NCBI GenBank assembly: GCA_047638975.1
Contig: JBLINB010000006.1
Location: 1-54,060, forward strand
Length of the DNA stretch: 54,060 nucleotides
Origin: JAPKEZ01 sp047638975
Lineage (GTDB): Bacteria; Planctomycetota; UBA1135
Direction: 5' to 3'
The translations under genes and the position numbers were made by a program. This document shows positions 16,812 through 25,776 of the stretch, one piece after another; the stretch's first letter is position 1; every line of letters starts with the position of its first letter. The notes under the pieces were generated by a model. The model saw nothing but the letters and a program-made list of their open reading frames with translations. It was not told where the DNA came from and did not search any database.

Positions 16812-17603
16812 GATGGTTTGCAATTGGTTGCCAATGAATGGCGACCCGACGGCACCCCGCTAACTTCGCTGATGCTGATCCACGGCCAGGGCGAACACCT
16901 TGGACGCTATCATGCCGTCGGAGAAATGCTCGCTGAAAATGGCATACGGGTGATGGGTGTAGATTTGCGCGGGCATGGCCTTTCGGACGGCAAGCGCGGG
17001 CACGTAACACGCTGGAATGACTATTTTCGCGACCTAGACGCCATGGCCGAACTGCTACCGGCGAAGTTCGCCATCCTCGGCCACTCGATGGGCGGGCTAC
17101 TGGCTTTGGGCTACGGGCTGCGTCATCCACAGCGGCTTAGCTCGATTACAGTTAGCGGACCATTACTTGGTGTTTCGATACATCCTGCCGCCTGGAAGGA
17201 AGCCATTTCGGGCGTTCTAAGCGTCTTTACCCCTAGCTTGCGTTTGGACAGCGGAATACCAATGAATGAGCTGTCGAGCGACCCACAGGCCGTCCAGCGC
17301 TTCGCCGACGATGCCTTGCGCGTGGGCACGGTTACTCCGCGTTGGTACATTGAGATGAAGAAAGAGATCGCTAAGGTATTTTCGATGGCGGCCGATGCTA
17401 GCGTGCCTCTTTATACGCATATGGGCGCTGAAGAAAAGATTGTCGCCCCTGATATGGTGCATAAAATGCATGAAAGCTGGGGGCACAGCGACAAGACCAT
17501 CACCCTTTGGCCTGATTGCTGCCACGAACTGTTTCAAGAATATGCCCTAGAGCAAATTATCATGCAGGTTTTTAACGAATTAGAGAAAAGTAGCAAAAAA
17601 TGA
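16782..17603 (+). CDS. Alpha/beta hydrolase, monoacylglycerol-lipase-like
   Basis: A 273-residue serine hydrolase. LMLIHGQGEHLGRY supplies the oxyanion region typical of monoglyceride lipases, VDLRGHGLSDGKRGH follows, and GHSMGG carries the nucleophilic Ser near residue 105. The catalytic His is in DCCHELF. At the acid position the family's Asp appears to be replaced by Glu (GAEEKIVAP), a conservative change. The frame is open upstream to 16602 inside the metallohydrolase gene, but the ATG at 16782, one base after that gene's stop, begins the recognisable domain. There is no signal peptide. It probably hydrolyses lipid or carboxyl esters in the cytoplasm. Confidence 0.9.
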   Translation: MHHSFHLTTSDGLQLVANEWRPDGTPLTSLMLIHGQGEHLGRYHAVGEMLAENGIRVMGVDLRGHGLSDGKRGHVTRWNDYFRDLDAMAELLPAKFAILGHSMGGLLALGYGLRHPQRLSSITVSGPLLGVSIHPAAWKEAISGVLSVFTPSLRLDSGIPMNELSSDPQAVQRFADDALRVGTVTPRWYIEMKKEIAKVFSMAADASVPLYTHMGAEEKIVAPDMVHKMHESWGHSDKTITLWPDCCHELFQEYALEQIIMQVFNELEKSSKK

Positions 17604-17680
17604 TGTCAGGTTGTGCCGTTTTAGCACTCTATACATGAACAGCTGTTGCTTTTTATGGGTCGCATGGTAAGTTTTTACTA

Positions 17681-18577
17681 ATGACTACCGAACCAACACG
17701 CCGTAAATTTTTGCAGTTGGGGCTTGGCGCCGTTGCAGCATCCACAATGGCACCACTATCCAAGGCTATGGCTGGGCCACCGTCTTCGCCATTACCGAAT
17801 AAGGGCATGCCATTAGCCTTGAACATTGAGATGTGGCTTTACGATTTACCCTTTGTCGAGCGCATCGCCAAGGCCAAAGAGCTGGGCTTTGATTTTGTCG
17901 AATTTTGGCCGTGGCGCAACAAAGACCTTGGCGCAATCGCGGCGGCATGCAAGCAGCATAAAGTGGCGGTTACTCAATTTACCGGCTGGGGTTTTGTGCC
18001 TGGCATGAACAACCCTGCCAACCATGCAAAATTTGTCGAAGAAACCGAAGCGGCATGTCTAGCGGCAAAACAAATTGGCGCGCCAATGATGACGGTGGTT
18101 ACGGGTAACGATCAGCCGGGTATGACGCAGGCCGAAATGCACGAACACATTATCACCGGTTTAAAACTCGTGAAAGAGATTGTCGCAAGGCACGAGGTGA
18201 TGATTATTATCGAGCCAATGAACATTCGGCGTGACCACAAAGGGCATTGTTTATATGGCAGCGTAGATGCCGTGCGCATTTGTCGTGAAGTCGATTCGCC
18301 ATGGATAAAAATCAACTGGGATTTATACCACATGCAAATATCCGAAGGCGATTTGTGCGGTCATCTTAACGAAGGTTTTGATCAAGTCGGATACATTCAA
18401 TTAGCTGATCATCCTGGGCGTAACGAACCGGGCACCGGCGAAATAAATTATTCGCGCGTGCTACAAGAATTAGTAAAGCTTGGTTACGACAAACCGATTG
18501 GCGTCGAATGCTCGCCGTCCTTGCCGGCCGAAGTGGCGTCGCAAAACATGTTTCGCAATCTTCAAATGATTGATTAG
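17681..18577 (+). CDS. Tat-exported hydroxypyruvate isomerase-like TIM-barrel protein
   Basis: A 298-residue protein of the xylose-isomerase-like TIM-barrel superfamily. The N-terminus has a twin-arginine signal (TRRKFLQLGLGAVAASTMA, cleavage near residue 31), so it is exported folded. The barrel contains FVEFWPWRNKD, IIIEPMN with a metal-ligand Glu, KINWDLYHMQ, and QLADHPGRNEPGTGEINY, a hallmark of the hydroxypyruvate isomerase (Hyi) family, then VGVECSP with the second catalytic Glu. Export makes a normal metabolic Hyi role less likely; planctomycetes often have such secreted sugar isomerase/epimerase-like proteins. It follows the hydrolase gene after 77 bp and is immediately followed by the CutC gene. 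Confidence 0.85.
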   Translation: MTTEPTRRKFLQLGLGAVAASTMAPLSKAMAGPPSSPLPNKGMPLALNIEMWLYDLPFVERIAKAKELGFDFVEFWPWRNKDLGAIAAACKQHKVAVTQFTGWGFVPGMNNPANHAKFVEETEAACLAAKQIGAPMMTVVTGNDQPGMTQAEMHEHIITGLKLVKEIVARHEVMIIIEPMNIRRDHKGHCLYGSVDAVRICREVDSPWIKINWDLYHMQISEGDLCGHLNEGFDQVGYIQLADHPGRNEPGTGEINYSRVLQELVKLGYDKPIGVECSPSLPAEVASQNMFRNLQMID

Positions 18578-19177
18578 ATGTATATCGAGAGGTGTGTCGT
18601 CAATTTAGAGCAGGCGCGGATTGCAGTATCCGAAGGCGCTAAACGTCTAGAACTTTGCAGTGCGCTCGAGCATGATGGCTTGACCGCCTGCCGCGAAGTA
18701 TTTCTGCAAATCAAAGCCGAACTCGAGGTGCCGCTGCGCGTGATGTTACGCGAACAGCACCCAGGTTTTAAAGCGTCAGCTGAAGATATGCGCAAAATGT
18801 GCGCCGCCGCCGAGTGGTTTAAACAGCACGCTGCCGATGGCTTTGTTTTCGGATTCGCTGACGCGGGGTTCATCTTGCGCAGCGAAACACAACAGTTACT
18901 AGATATGTGCGCCCCGCTGCCATGCACTTTTCATAAGGCCTTCGATGCTTGCCAAGATTTGACAGCTAGCCTCGAAGAACTCGTCGAACTTGGTTTCGAT
19001 GCAATCTTAACGTCGGGCGGCGCCGATACCGCAAGTGAAGGTGCCGAGGTGTTGAAGGTGTTAAAGCAACAAGCCGGGCAGCGTATAGGCATCATCGTGG
19101 CAGGTAAAGTGCGTCAACATAACATCCAACGCTTAGCTACAGAAACTCAAGCAGATTACTTTCACTTTAGAGTTTGA
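18578..19177 (+). CDS. cutC: CutC-family protein
   Basis: This 199-residue TIM-barrel protein matches CutC, historically linked to copper homeostasis though its biochemical role is unsettled. Evidence is the N-terminal pattern IERCVVNLEQARIAVSEGAKRLELCSALEHDGLT, CTFHKAFD in the middle and AILTSGGADTASEG. It is shorter than the roughly 240-residue E. coli protein and ends abruptly at FHFRV, where longer homologues continue with an Ala/Ser-rich segment, so a C-terminal truncation is possible. The ATG follows the stop of the TIM-barrel gene directly (TAGATG), indicating coupling. It converges on the initiator tRNA gene. Confidence 0.85.
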   Translation: MYIERCVVNLEQARIAVSEGAKRLELCSALEHDGLTACREVFLQIKAELEVPLRVMLREQHPGFKASAEDMRKMCAAAEWFKQHAADGFVFGFADAGFILRSETQQLLDMCAPLPCTFHKAFDACQDLTASLEELVELGFDAILTSGGADTASEGAEVLKVLKQQAGQRIGIIVAGKVRQHNIQRLATETQADYFHFRV

Positions 19178-19197
19178 GAGTCGTGGGCGGCATCCAT

Positions 19198-19232
19198 AAA
19201 AAAAAGAGCCTTGCGTTGAAGCAAGACTCTTT
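19198..19232 (-). terminator. Intrinsic terminator after the initiator tRNA
   Basis: Read on the minus strand, a 12-bp stem with one mismatch (arms 19221-19232 and 19203-19214, 6-nt loop) is followed by eight U residues (19205-19198). It lies 7 nt beyond the tRNA 3' end and would also stop transcripts coming from the upstream minus-strand operon. On the plus strand the same hairpin may help to end cutC transcription. Confidence 0.85.
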
Positions 19233-19238
19233 GTGTTT

Positions 19239-19314
<76 letters not shown>

Positions 19315-19327
19315 ATTGAGGGCGCAT

Positions 19328-19356
19328 AGTTTACACTCAACTTCATTCAGGCACAA
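19328..19356 (-). promoter_or_regulatory. Putative promoter of the initiator tRNA gene
   Basis: On the minus strand TTGTGC (19356-19351) and TAAACT (19333-19328) are separated by 17 nt, and the -10 box lies 13 nt before the tRNA 5' end. The matches to the sigma-70 consensus are moderate (3 and 4 of 6), but the geometry is right for a stable-RNA promoter. Confidence 0.45.
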
Positions 19357-19387
19357 GGGCATGCAGCCCATTGTTGCAAGCGGCCTT

Positions 19388-21499
19388 TTATTCGAATATC
19401 GTTTGCTCGGGCTCGGATTCTAATTCGGGCTCGAGGTCTGCATCGGTCTCTGGCAGCGGATCAGGCCCTGGCTCGGTGTCTTCTACTTCTACCACTACTG
19501 GCAGTGGTAGTAGTGGCTCGGGCAACAGTGGCGACGTATCGATATCAAACAGCTGTGAAGCCCGAAATTCTAGTTCGGGAGGCAAAGGCCCTGCCGCTTG
19601 CATGATGACGCGAATAGTGTTAATCGAATCGGCTATTTCTAGTTTTGTGGACGCCGCCATCACGTCGATGGCTAATGTCCATTTCGCGATATGCGTCGCA
19701 TTCGACTTAGCCAGCAGCGGTAATTGCTCGATGCATACCGAAATCTCGTTACGCAAAAGACGTAGCTTAAGTTCGTAATCTAGCCATTTACCTTCTTCTG
19801 GATTTAGCTGTTGCAAATCATGCAGGCGCAGCAGTGCGTCGTCGCTAACCAAAATATTATCGGCGATATCACCTTGCTGCATTAATTGTTCGGATAGCAC
19901 CATCGCATGCAGTTCATTTAACTGCGCAACACCTTCGTCGCTTATATTTTGTAACGGGAAGGCGCCCACTAACAGCAAAGCAGCTTGATGAGATTGGCGC
20001 GGTTGCAATGTGCTTACCGCGCGCTGCAATAATTCGATACTGCCATCAATTTGGAAGGATAGCGCGCGCAAATAAGCTTCGTTAAGCTCGACTGTAGGCA
20101 CGAATTCGAGCAGCTTGTTTACGATAATCGGACTACGTTGGAGCGCTAGAGCACTAAGGATCTCTTTCTGCAAAACCACCTGAGTCTCTTGACTGAGGCG
20201 ATTGGCTAGAACATCAAAAGCACCTTCGGGATTCAAGCGGCGCAACGAAGATATCGCCTGTCCACGCACTTGCTTCTCGGGATCGTCAAGTAAGCCAATG
20301 ACTAGCTTTGACAAGATACTTGGATCGGGACCACGTGTAGCAACACTGGTTATCGACAATAAAGCAGCACTACGACGCAATGCATTTTGTTCTTCGTCGA
20401 GTACTATTGCCTCGAGAATGGGCAGAAATTCGATCCCCGCTTGGCGGCCAGTACACACGAAAATCTTTTCGAGGACGGTGAGGTCTTGCTCTTGGCTGAG
20501 TCCGCGTTGCAGTAATAAATCTATTTGGCCCTGTGAAATACTTTCGGGGCGCACCGCCAAAGAGCTTAGGCCTGTCCATAGCGCAAGTCGGGTTGCTGTA
20601 GTCGTTACGATTTTAGCAGGAGTGTCGCTGGACGCTGCATAGCTGCCGTCAAGTTCACGCAGCAATGCCTGCCAAGCGAATGAACTTGGTGTAAGGAAGG
20701 CTAGCTGTCTTGAAGCTTCAGTGGCTTCGTTGGGCTTGCCCTGCTCTATAGCGCGCACCAAAATCGTGAGTGCGTCGCGATCGTGAATAAAACGTGGCAC
20801 CTGCTGCAACAACTGAATCCGCAACTGCAAATCGCGTTCGCTTTCTATCGATTTTCTAAAAGCTGTGACAATCAGCGCGCGGGTAGCTTCGTCAGTGTTT
20901 TCGAACTTTAGCTTGGCCAAAGAAGCGAATGCCAATTCGCGGACGGCGCGACGTTGGTGTTGCATGGCCAGCGTGATTACCGCTGCTGAAGGTGACGCAA
21001 GCAGACGTTGCTTCCAGAGCTGTTCTTCTTGATGCCACTGCTCGCGGAGTGTTGTTTCTAACCATTGCTCGCGATTTTGTCCCGCGGCATCTTTATACCA
21101 ATCGCGAAAATCGTCGCCATCAGAAAACTCGCGCCCGCAGATGGTGGCAAGTGCTTCGCGGGACACAGTAGCGAATTGTCGTGAATCGAGTAGCACCACT
21201 AAGCGTTGCAATAAATCTTCCTGTGGCACACCAAGTTCGCCGGTCAGGCGAATTGCAGCAGCTATTTTGCTATTGTTGGCTGGCTGCTCGAGCAATGTTG
21301 CTTCAAGCAAACGTGTTGGCAAGACAGGCCATTCGGCATTAAGTTGACGTAATTCGGCATGCAAACTAGCGGCCGCTCCGGCCGAAGTAGCCTTGCTGAT
21401 TAGTTCGGCGAGCTGCTGTTCACCCCCCACCACTGGCGCTGGCTCGATAATGACTTGGGGCAGCGCGCACAACAACAATAGGGTTACGATGCTAAGCAC
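19388..21499 (-). CDS. Secreted HEAT-repeat protein with acidic tail
   Basis: A 703-residue protein with a signal peptide (LSIVTLLLLCALPQVII). Residues about 35-640 are built of paired amphipathic helices of roughly 35-40 residues, with HEAT-like segments such as VRELAFASLAKL, LRRSAALLSITSVA and VRGQAISSLRRL. The last 45 residues are a proline-rich acidic tail (PLLPLPVVVEVEDTEP then PETDADLEPELESEPEQ). No catalytic motif is visible, so it probably acts as a scaffold or binding protein outside the cytoplasm. It is the last protein gene of the pssA operon, 9 bp after the shikimate fusion gene. Confidence 0.82.
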   Translation of the reverse strand: MLSIVTLLLLCALPQVIIEPAPVVGGEQQLAELISKATSAGAAASLHAELRQLNAEWPVLPTRLLEATLLEQPANNSKIAAAIRLTGELGVPQEDLLQRLVVLLDSRQFATVSREALATICGREFSDGDDFRDWYKDAAGQNREQWLETTLREQWHQEEQLWKQRLLASPSAAVITLAMQHQRRAVRELAFASLAKLKFENTDEATRALIVTAFRKSIESERDLQLRIQLLQQVPRFIHDRDALTILVRAIEQGKPNEATEASRQLAFLTPSSFAWQALLRELDGSYAASSDTPAKIVTTTATRLALWTGLSSLAVRPESISQGQIDLLLQRGLSQEQDLTVLEKIFVCTGRQAGIEFLPILEAIVLDEEQNALRRSAALLSITSVATRGPDPSILSKLVIGLLDDPEKQVRGQAISSLRRLNPEGAFDVLANRLSQETQVVLQKEILSALALQRSPIIVNKLLEFVPTVELNEAYLRALSFQIDGSIELLQRAVSTLQPRQSHQAALLLVGAFPLQNISDEGVAQLNELHAMVLSEQLMQQGDIADNILVSDDALLRLHDLQQLNPEEGKWLDYELKLRLLRNEISVCIEQLPLLAKSNATHIAKWTLAIDVMAASTKLEIADSINTIRVIMQAAGPLPPELEFRASQLFDIDTSPLLPEPLLPLPVVVEVEDTEPGPDPLPETDADLEPELESEPEQTIFE

Positions 21500-21508
21500 T
21501 TCTCTAGT

Positions 21509-23347
21509 TTATAGAAAACTACGCGCTTGTTCGAGTGATTGTGCGAGAGATATAGAACTATCGACCTCAAAGTTAGCGCAATCGGCATACCATGCGCTGC
21601 GTCGATCGAGCAGTGCGCTTATTTCGCCGGCTAATGGCAAGTCTGTTAATGCTACGCGCGGGGCAAGACGTTGACGCTGCAACAATTCGGCCGCGGGGCA
21701 ACGCAGCCAAATGACCGCACTCTGTTGCTGTAGCATTTCGCGGACTTCTTCTGCTTCGACAGCACCACCGCCAGTCGCAATCACACTATTCGGTGCTTGC
21801 AGTGCAGCAGCTAACATTTCGGCTTCGCAACTACGGAACTCTTCGATGTCTGAAGATATCCATGCGTCAATATCGCGTTGATATTGCTGGGCAAGTAAGT
21901 CGTCTATGTCTAGAAACTGGCCGCCTATTTCGGTGGCTAAAAGTTGCCCAAGGGTTGATTTCCCGCTACCGCGCATGCCGATCAGCACCACTGGCGGGCG
22001 CGCATTAAATAATTCGAATTGCGCCTGAAACTGCTCGATCAACATCTCAAGACCATTAATAGCAACCGCGCCATCTGCTGTTGCGCGCTGCAACCATTCG
22101 GTTTCTAGAGGGCGATACACCATATCTAAAGCCAAAGAATTTTCAGGGAATACCGCGAACGGCAACATGCTTCCGGGCTGCTGCTCGCTACCTAGTGTCG
22201 TCGCCTGAATAAAGGCGTCGTAATCTGCCATCTGCACTTGATCTAAGGCAAGGCTTGGGCACCCCCAATCGTCACTAAGCTGCGGACGGCGCGCGCAAAC
22301 GCTAACCGCTATGTCGTGTTCTAAAGCAAACGCGACGACACTCAGTGCTGCCCCGCCATTACCTATCACCAATAACTTGTGATCCGGAGTAAAGGAATGA
22401 TTCGCCAAAGCTTGCAATGCGCCGACACCGTCAGTCGCGAAAGCATGGTAGCCGTCGTTGTGAGCTAATAAAAAATTGGCTGCGCCAATGCCGCTGGCGA
22501 CGTTCGCAAAAGATTCGGCCCATACTTTGTGGGGGTTGGTTATTGAAAGTGCTTCAAATTGGCAAGCGCTGACGATTTCGGAAAAGCCTTCGCGGTCATT
22601 AACGGGCAGTGGCACATAAGCAAAAGACTGCTGTGGATGCGACTCGGCCATTGCTGCATGCCACAATTGAGGACTTTTAGAACTGAGTACATGTTTATCG
22701 CCGACGACACCACACAGCTTTGTTTGGGAATGAATGCCGTTTGGAAAACGTTCGAGAGCTGTTTGTAAATCGTATTGCCCAATGGCTGTCTGCAATTTAG
22801 GCAAACATACGTACATAAATGGCGCCTCATTAATGAGCGAAACGATGCGGCTAAATTGAGCCGCGCCACCTTGTGCAAAACATAAATCTATATTGGCGTA
22901 AAGTTCGAAATCTTCAACGTAATCGCACCATTGCACCATTTTGCATAAATCGCCGTCGCGGCGCACAGCGACTAACTGCTCTGCGATTTCGTTTAAGTCA
23001 TATTTGGTATCCACTGCATGCGCGTGCCATGAATGGATGATTTTATACTCACTTAAACTATCAGGTAGTTCGCTGTCATTCGGCCAATCAACATAAATAC
23101 GTTCATTAGGATCTACCGCGTATGTCGTTTGCGGTGCGGCACGGTTGCACAGAATAAAAGTAAACTGGGTGTAGCCCTCAACAATCGCGCTTAGCGGCAA
23201 GTCATACGGAGCATTATCTAAGCGCAATTCGACTGTTGCTACAACCCCACTTAGTAGGTCTAGCTGTTGACGCAGGCTGTCTTCATTTTCAACAAAAACA
23301 GATAAAGCTAGTTGCGAAGCAAATGCTGTCGTTGGATATTTACTCAC
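21509..23347 (-). CDS. Fused 3-dehydroquinate dehydratase / shikimate dehydrogenase / shikimate kinase
   Basis: A 612-residue fusion of three consecutive shikimate-pathway enzymes. Residues 1-205 resemble type I dehydroquinate dehydratase: VELRLD (Glu40), the catalytic His108 in IIHSWHA and Lys136 in DLCKMV, but the family's SMGxxGxxSR segment with its substrate-binding Arg is absent (residues 177-190). Residues 210-450 are shikimate dehydrogenase: GVVGDKHVLSSKSP, ITNPHK with catalytic Lys274, TDGVG (Asp306) and the NADP loop GNGGAA (329-334). Residues 452-612 are shikimate kinase (AroK): Walker A GMRGSGKS (457-464), FLDIDDL, FRSCE and ATGGGAV. The start overlaps the DUF2520 gene by 8 bp. The dehydratase activity is the uncertain part. 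Confidence 0.92.
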   Translation of the reverse strand: MSKYPTTAFASQLALSVFVENEDSLRQQLDLLSGVVATVELRLDNAPYDLPLSAIVEGYTQFTFILCNRAAPQTTYAVDPNERIYVDWPNDSELPDSLSEYKIIHSWHAHAVDTKYDLNEIAEQLVAVRRDGDLCKMVQWCDYVEDFELYANIDLCFAQGGAAQFSRIVSLINEAPFMYVCLPKLQTAIGQYDLQTALERFPNGIHSQTKLCGVVGDKHVLSSKSPQLWHAAMAESHPQQSFAYVPLPVNDREGFSEIVSACQFEALSITNPHKVWAESFANVASGIGAANFLLAHNDGYHAFATDGVGALQALANHSFTPDHKLLVIGNGGAALSVVAFALEHDIAVSVCARRPQLSDDWGCPSLALDQVQMADYDAFIQATTLGSEQQPGSMLPFAVFPENSLALDMVYRPLETEWLQRATADGAVAINGLEMLIEQFQAQFELFNARPPVVLIGMRGSGKSTLGQLLATEIGGQFLDIDDLLAQQYQRDIDAWISSDIEEFRSCEAEMLAAALQAPNSVIATGGGAVEAEEVREMLQQQSAVIWLRCPAAELLQRQRLAPRVALTDLPLAGEISALLDRRSAWYADCANFEVDSSISLAQSLEQARSFL

Positions 23348-24065
23348 TGCGTTGCTCGACCAATGCTCGTAGATTTAACAGCAGGCCTTGATAGCGCTGA
23401 CGCTGTTCGTCGTCTAAACAACTTAAATGGTGCTCGATAGTCTTTATATCGCCACGCGCGATGGGCCCCGTTAGTGACTGCAGCGGGTTTTCGGCATCGA
23501 CCAATTTAACGGCCCGCAAAGCCATTTGCTCGATGATTTGCGAGCTATGTGCGCCCAAAGACGGCTGCAATAATTCATGTGCCCACGCCATTAAGCCGGT
23601 CACGTGATTGCTAGTTAACGACAAAGCTAAATGATACTGGTAGCGATCGACATCGTCATCTAAGACAATTATTTTTGCGCCCCAACGTGCTACCAATGTG
23701 GCTGCTTGTTGTTGAGCATCGACGCCGGCACTACAACTTACGAAGCTGTGTTGTAAATTGTCGGCATTGCTCTGTGGCTCGAGGTCGGCGAACTGCATAA
23801 TCGGATGCAAGGCCGCGGTTAAGGCACCTTCTTTAGCAGCTAAATCCATTATTTCTGCACCATGCACTCCGCTGACATGCACCATGAATTTGCCTAGGCA
23901 TTGATTATTGGCGACGTATTCAGCGATGGCATCAGCCAGCTTGTCATCGGGGACAGAAAAGATTACGCAGTCGGCTGTTGCACAAATGCTATCGCCGGCA
24001 TTCTGGTGCAGCAAACGCAGCGTCTTGCCCACGCGTCCTAATCCGATAATATTTACGGCTGACAT
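23340..24065 (-). CDS. Rossmann-fold DUF2520-type protein
   Basis: A 241-residue protein with an N-terminal dinucleotide-binding fold (NIIGLGRVGKTL at residues 5-16, then VIFSVPDDKLADAI) and a helical C-terminal half containing LALSLTSNHVTGLMAWA and GPIARGDIKTIEHHL, the pattern of DUF2520 proteins. These look like ketopantoate-reductase or 6-phosphogluconate-dehydrogenase relatives. Here the gene lies between aroDEK and ispE, two genes from panC, so a role as a reductase in pantothenate synthesis is an attractive but unproven guess. It overlaps both neighbours (8 bp with aroDEK, 1 bp with ispE). Confidence 0.8.
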   Translation of the reverse strand: MSAVNIIGLGRVGKTLRLLHQNAGDSICATADCVIFSVPDDKLADAIAEYVANNQCLGKFMVHVSGVHGAEIMDLAAKEGALTAALHPIMQFADLEPQSNADNLQHSFVSCSAGVDAQQQAATLVARWGAKIIVLDDDVDRYQYHLALSLTSNHVTGLMAWAHELLQPSLGAHSSQIIEQMALRAVKLVDAENPLQSLTGPIARGDIKTIEHHLSCLDDEQRQRYQGLLLNLRALVEQRSE

Positions 24066-24940
24066 TACAGAGATTGAGCCTTACTCAAAACTTTACCGGT
24101 GATTATTTGCGACACGACAACCTGCTTGCAAAATTCTTCAATGTTCAAGCTGCATTCTTGCGCTTCTGCATGGCTGCTGAACGACGCAAACATTGCTGAG
24201 CCACTGCCACTAAGATGAAATACATGCACCTGCGCTAATTGCTCGGAGAATTCTTTTAAGCGCGGTTCGACCTTTAAAGCCGCCTCAAGCAATTGATTTG
24301 GACCTGGATCAGGGCTGATATTCGCCTCAATCAGCTGTGAACCGCTAAAGTTGGGTGCGTTTAATTCTGCAAAGACTACTGGGGTTTCAATGCTGAAATC
24401 AGGGAGTGCCAAAACCACCCATGTCGCCGGCAGACTGATATCAGATACAAAAACGTCGCCGCGGCCGGCCATCAGTGCTGGGCTATTTGATTGCAGAAAG
24501 AACGGCACATCTGAGCCTAATAAGCAGGCCATGTGTTCAAGTGCTGCGTCGGGCAAACAATGCGTTGCATGATCTTGCAGCAACATTAATGCCGCTGCCG
24601 CATCAGATGAGGCGCCGCCGAGACCCGCTTGAGATGGGATGTTTTTTTCTACGCTCCAGGCAATCGCCGGTGCTTCGCCGCCACATTCACGCCACAGTTT
24701 TTCAGCACGTAAAATCAAGTTCGAGGGATCGAGCGGGAAATGTTCGCTTTGCGTTGACGCCGACAACAATTGCAGACATGACTTCGTTGCGCCAGGCATT
24801 GTTTCAGCCACCACTCGGTCGCATAAATCTAAAGCAGCAAAACAGCTAAGTAGCTCGTGAAAACCATCACTGCGTCTACCCACTATTTGCAAATGCCAAT
24901 TTATTTTTGCCGGTGCATCAATGTAGAGAGAAAGAGTCAT
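24065..24940 (-). CDS. ispE: 4-diphosphocytidyl-2-C-methyl-D-erythritol kinase
   Basis: IspE phosphorylates CDP-methylerythritol in the MEP isoprenoid pathway. The 291-residue GHMP-family kinase begins with APAKINWHLQIVGRRSDGFH, which carries the catalytic Lys12. The ATP loop is IPSQAGLGGASSDAAAAL (near residue 100), with LGSDVPFFL after it, and the third GHMP motif is LSGSGSAMFA. It overlaps panC and the DUF2520 gene by one base each, so it is tightly co-translated in the operon. Confidence 0.95.
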   Translation of the reverse strand: MTLSLYIDAPAKINWHLQIVGRRSDGFHELLSCFAALDLCDRVVAETMPGATKSCLQLLSASTQSEHFPLDPSNLILRAEKLWRECGGEAPAIAWSVEKNIPSQAGLGGASSDAAAALMLLQDHATHCLPDAALEHMACLLGSDVPFFLQSNSPALMAGRGDVFVSDISLPATWVVLALPDFSIETPVVFAELNAPNFSGSQLIEANISPDPGPNQLLEAALKVEPRLKEFSEQLAQVHVFHLSGSGSAMFASFSSHAEAQECSLNIEEFCKQVVVSQIITGKVLSKAQSL

Positions 24941-25776
24941 TACTTAGAAGTTAGCAAAACGTTATCGAGTAGGTGAACCCCATCAACCACGGCAGCGATA
25001 ATCGCACGTGAGGGATGCTTTACAGCATTTTCTCGTTCAACAAAAGTCACATCATCTACTATAGCACAGTACCTTATATCCACTTCGGGCACTGCAAGGG
25101 TTTGCATCATCGCGGCTAGCAAATCTTTCACATCATTTTCGCCAGCTTGATGAAGACGATGTGCCTGAATCAGTGATTTAGAGAGTAACAAAGCCGGATT
25201 ACGCGCCGTCGCTGACAGTAATGCGTTGCGCGATGACAGCGCTAGGCCATCTGCGTCGCGCACGATTGCGCAAGCCACAATTTCAACATCGAGTTGGTAT
25301 TCAATGACCATATTGCTCACTAAACACAACTGCTGCGCATCTTTTTCTCCGAAGTAGGCGTGACTTGGATTCACCTGCTTAAGCAAACGGTACACAACTG
25401 CGAGCATTCCATCAAAATGACCTGGACGGGCTGCACCTTCGAAATTTTTCGCGGCCTCGCCACCACTTACTTGAGGGGACAAATCATTTGCAGGGTAAAT
25501 GTCGGCATACTCTGGCAAATAAACTGCATCAACACCTAATTGTTCTAACAATGCTAAGTCAGTATCAAGTGTGCGCGGATAATTAGTGAGGTCATCACTG
25601 TTGTTAAACTGTAATGGATTGACAAATATCGAAACGATCACGCACTGATTCTTTTCACGCGCGCATTTTATTAAAGAGCTATGCCCTGAATGCAGCGCGC
25701 CCATTGTTGGTATCAAACCGACATCTGTACTACGCGCAAAATCGCTAAGCTGCTGATTAGATTTTAGTTGCTGCAT
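24940..25776 (-). CDS. panC: Pantothenate synthetase
   Basis: PanC joins pantoate and beta-alanine using ATP. The 278-residue protein has the family motifs LIPTMGALHSGHSSL (His29 and His32 of the HxGH nucleotidyl-transfer motif), VSIFVNPLQF, YFGEKDAQQL and ALSSRN. The frame is open to 25887 inside folK, but that extension is Cys-rich and unlike PanC; the ATG at 25776 gives a normal N-terminus and overlaps folK by 20 bp. No panB or panD is in the window; the nearby DUF2520 protein is the only candidate for a related step. Confidence 0.95.
   Translation of the reverse strand: MQQLKSNQQLSDFARSTDVGLIPTMGALHSGHSSLIKCAREKNQCVIVSIFVNPLQFNNSDDLTNYPRTLDTDLALLEQLGVDAVYLPEYADIYPANDLSPQVSGGEAAKNFEGAARPGHFDGMLAVVYRLLKQVNPSHAYFGEKDAQQLCLVSNMVIEYQLDVEIVACAIVRDADGLALSSRNALLSATARNPALLLSKSLIQAHRLHQAGENDVKDLLAAMMQTLAVPEVDIRYCAIVDDVTFVERENAVKHPSRAIIAAVVDGVHLLDNVLLTSK

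Noticed and set aside
19371..19778. Ser/Gly-rich open frame on the plus strand
   Set aside because: It is the antisense shadow of the acidic proline-rich tail of the HEAT-repeat gene.
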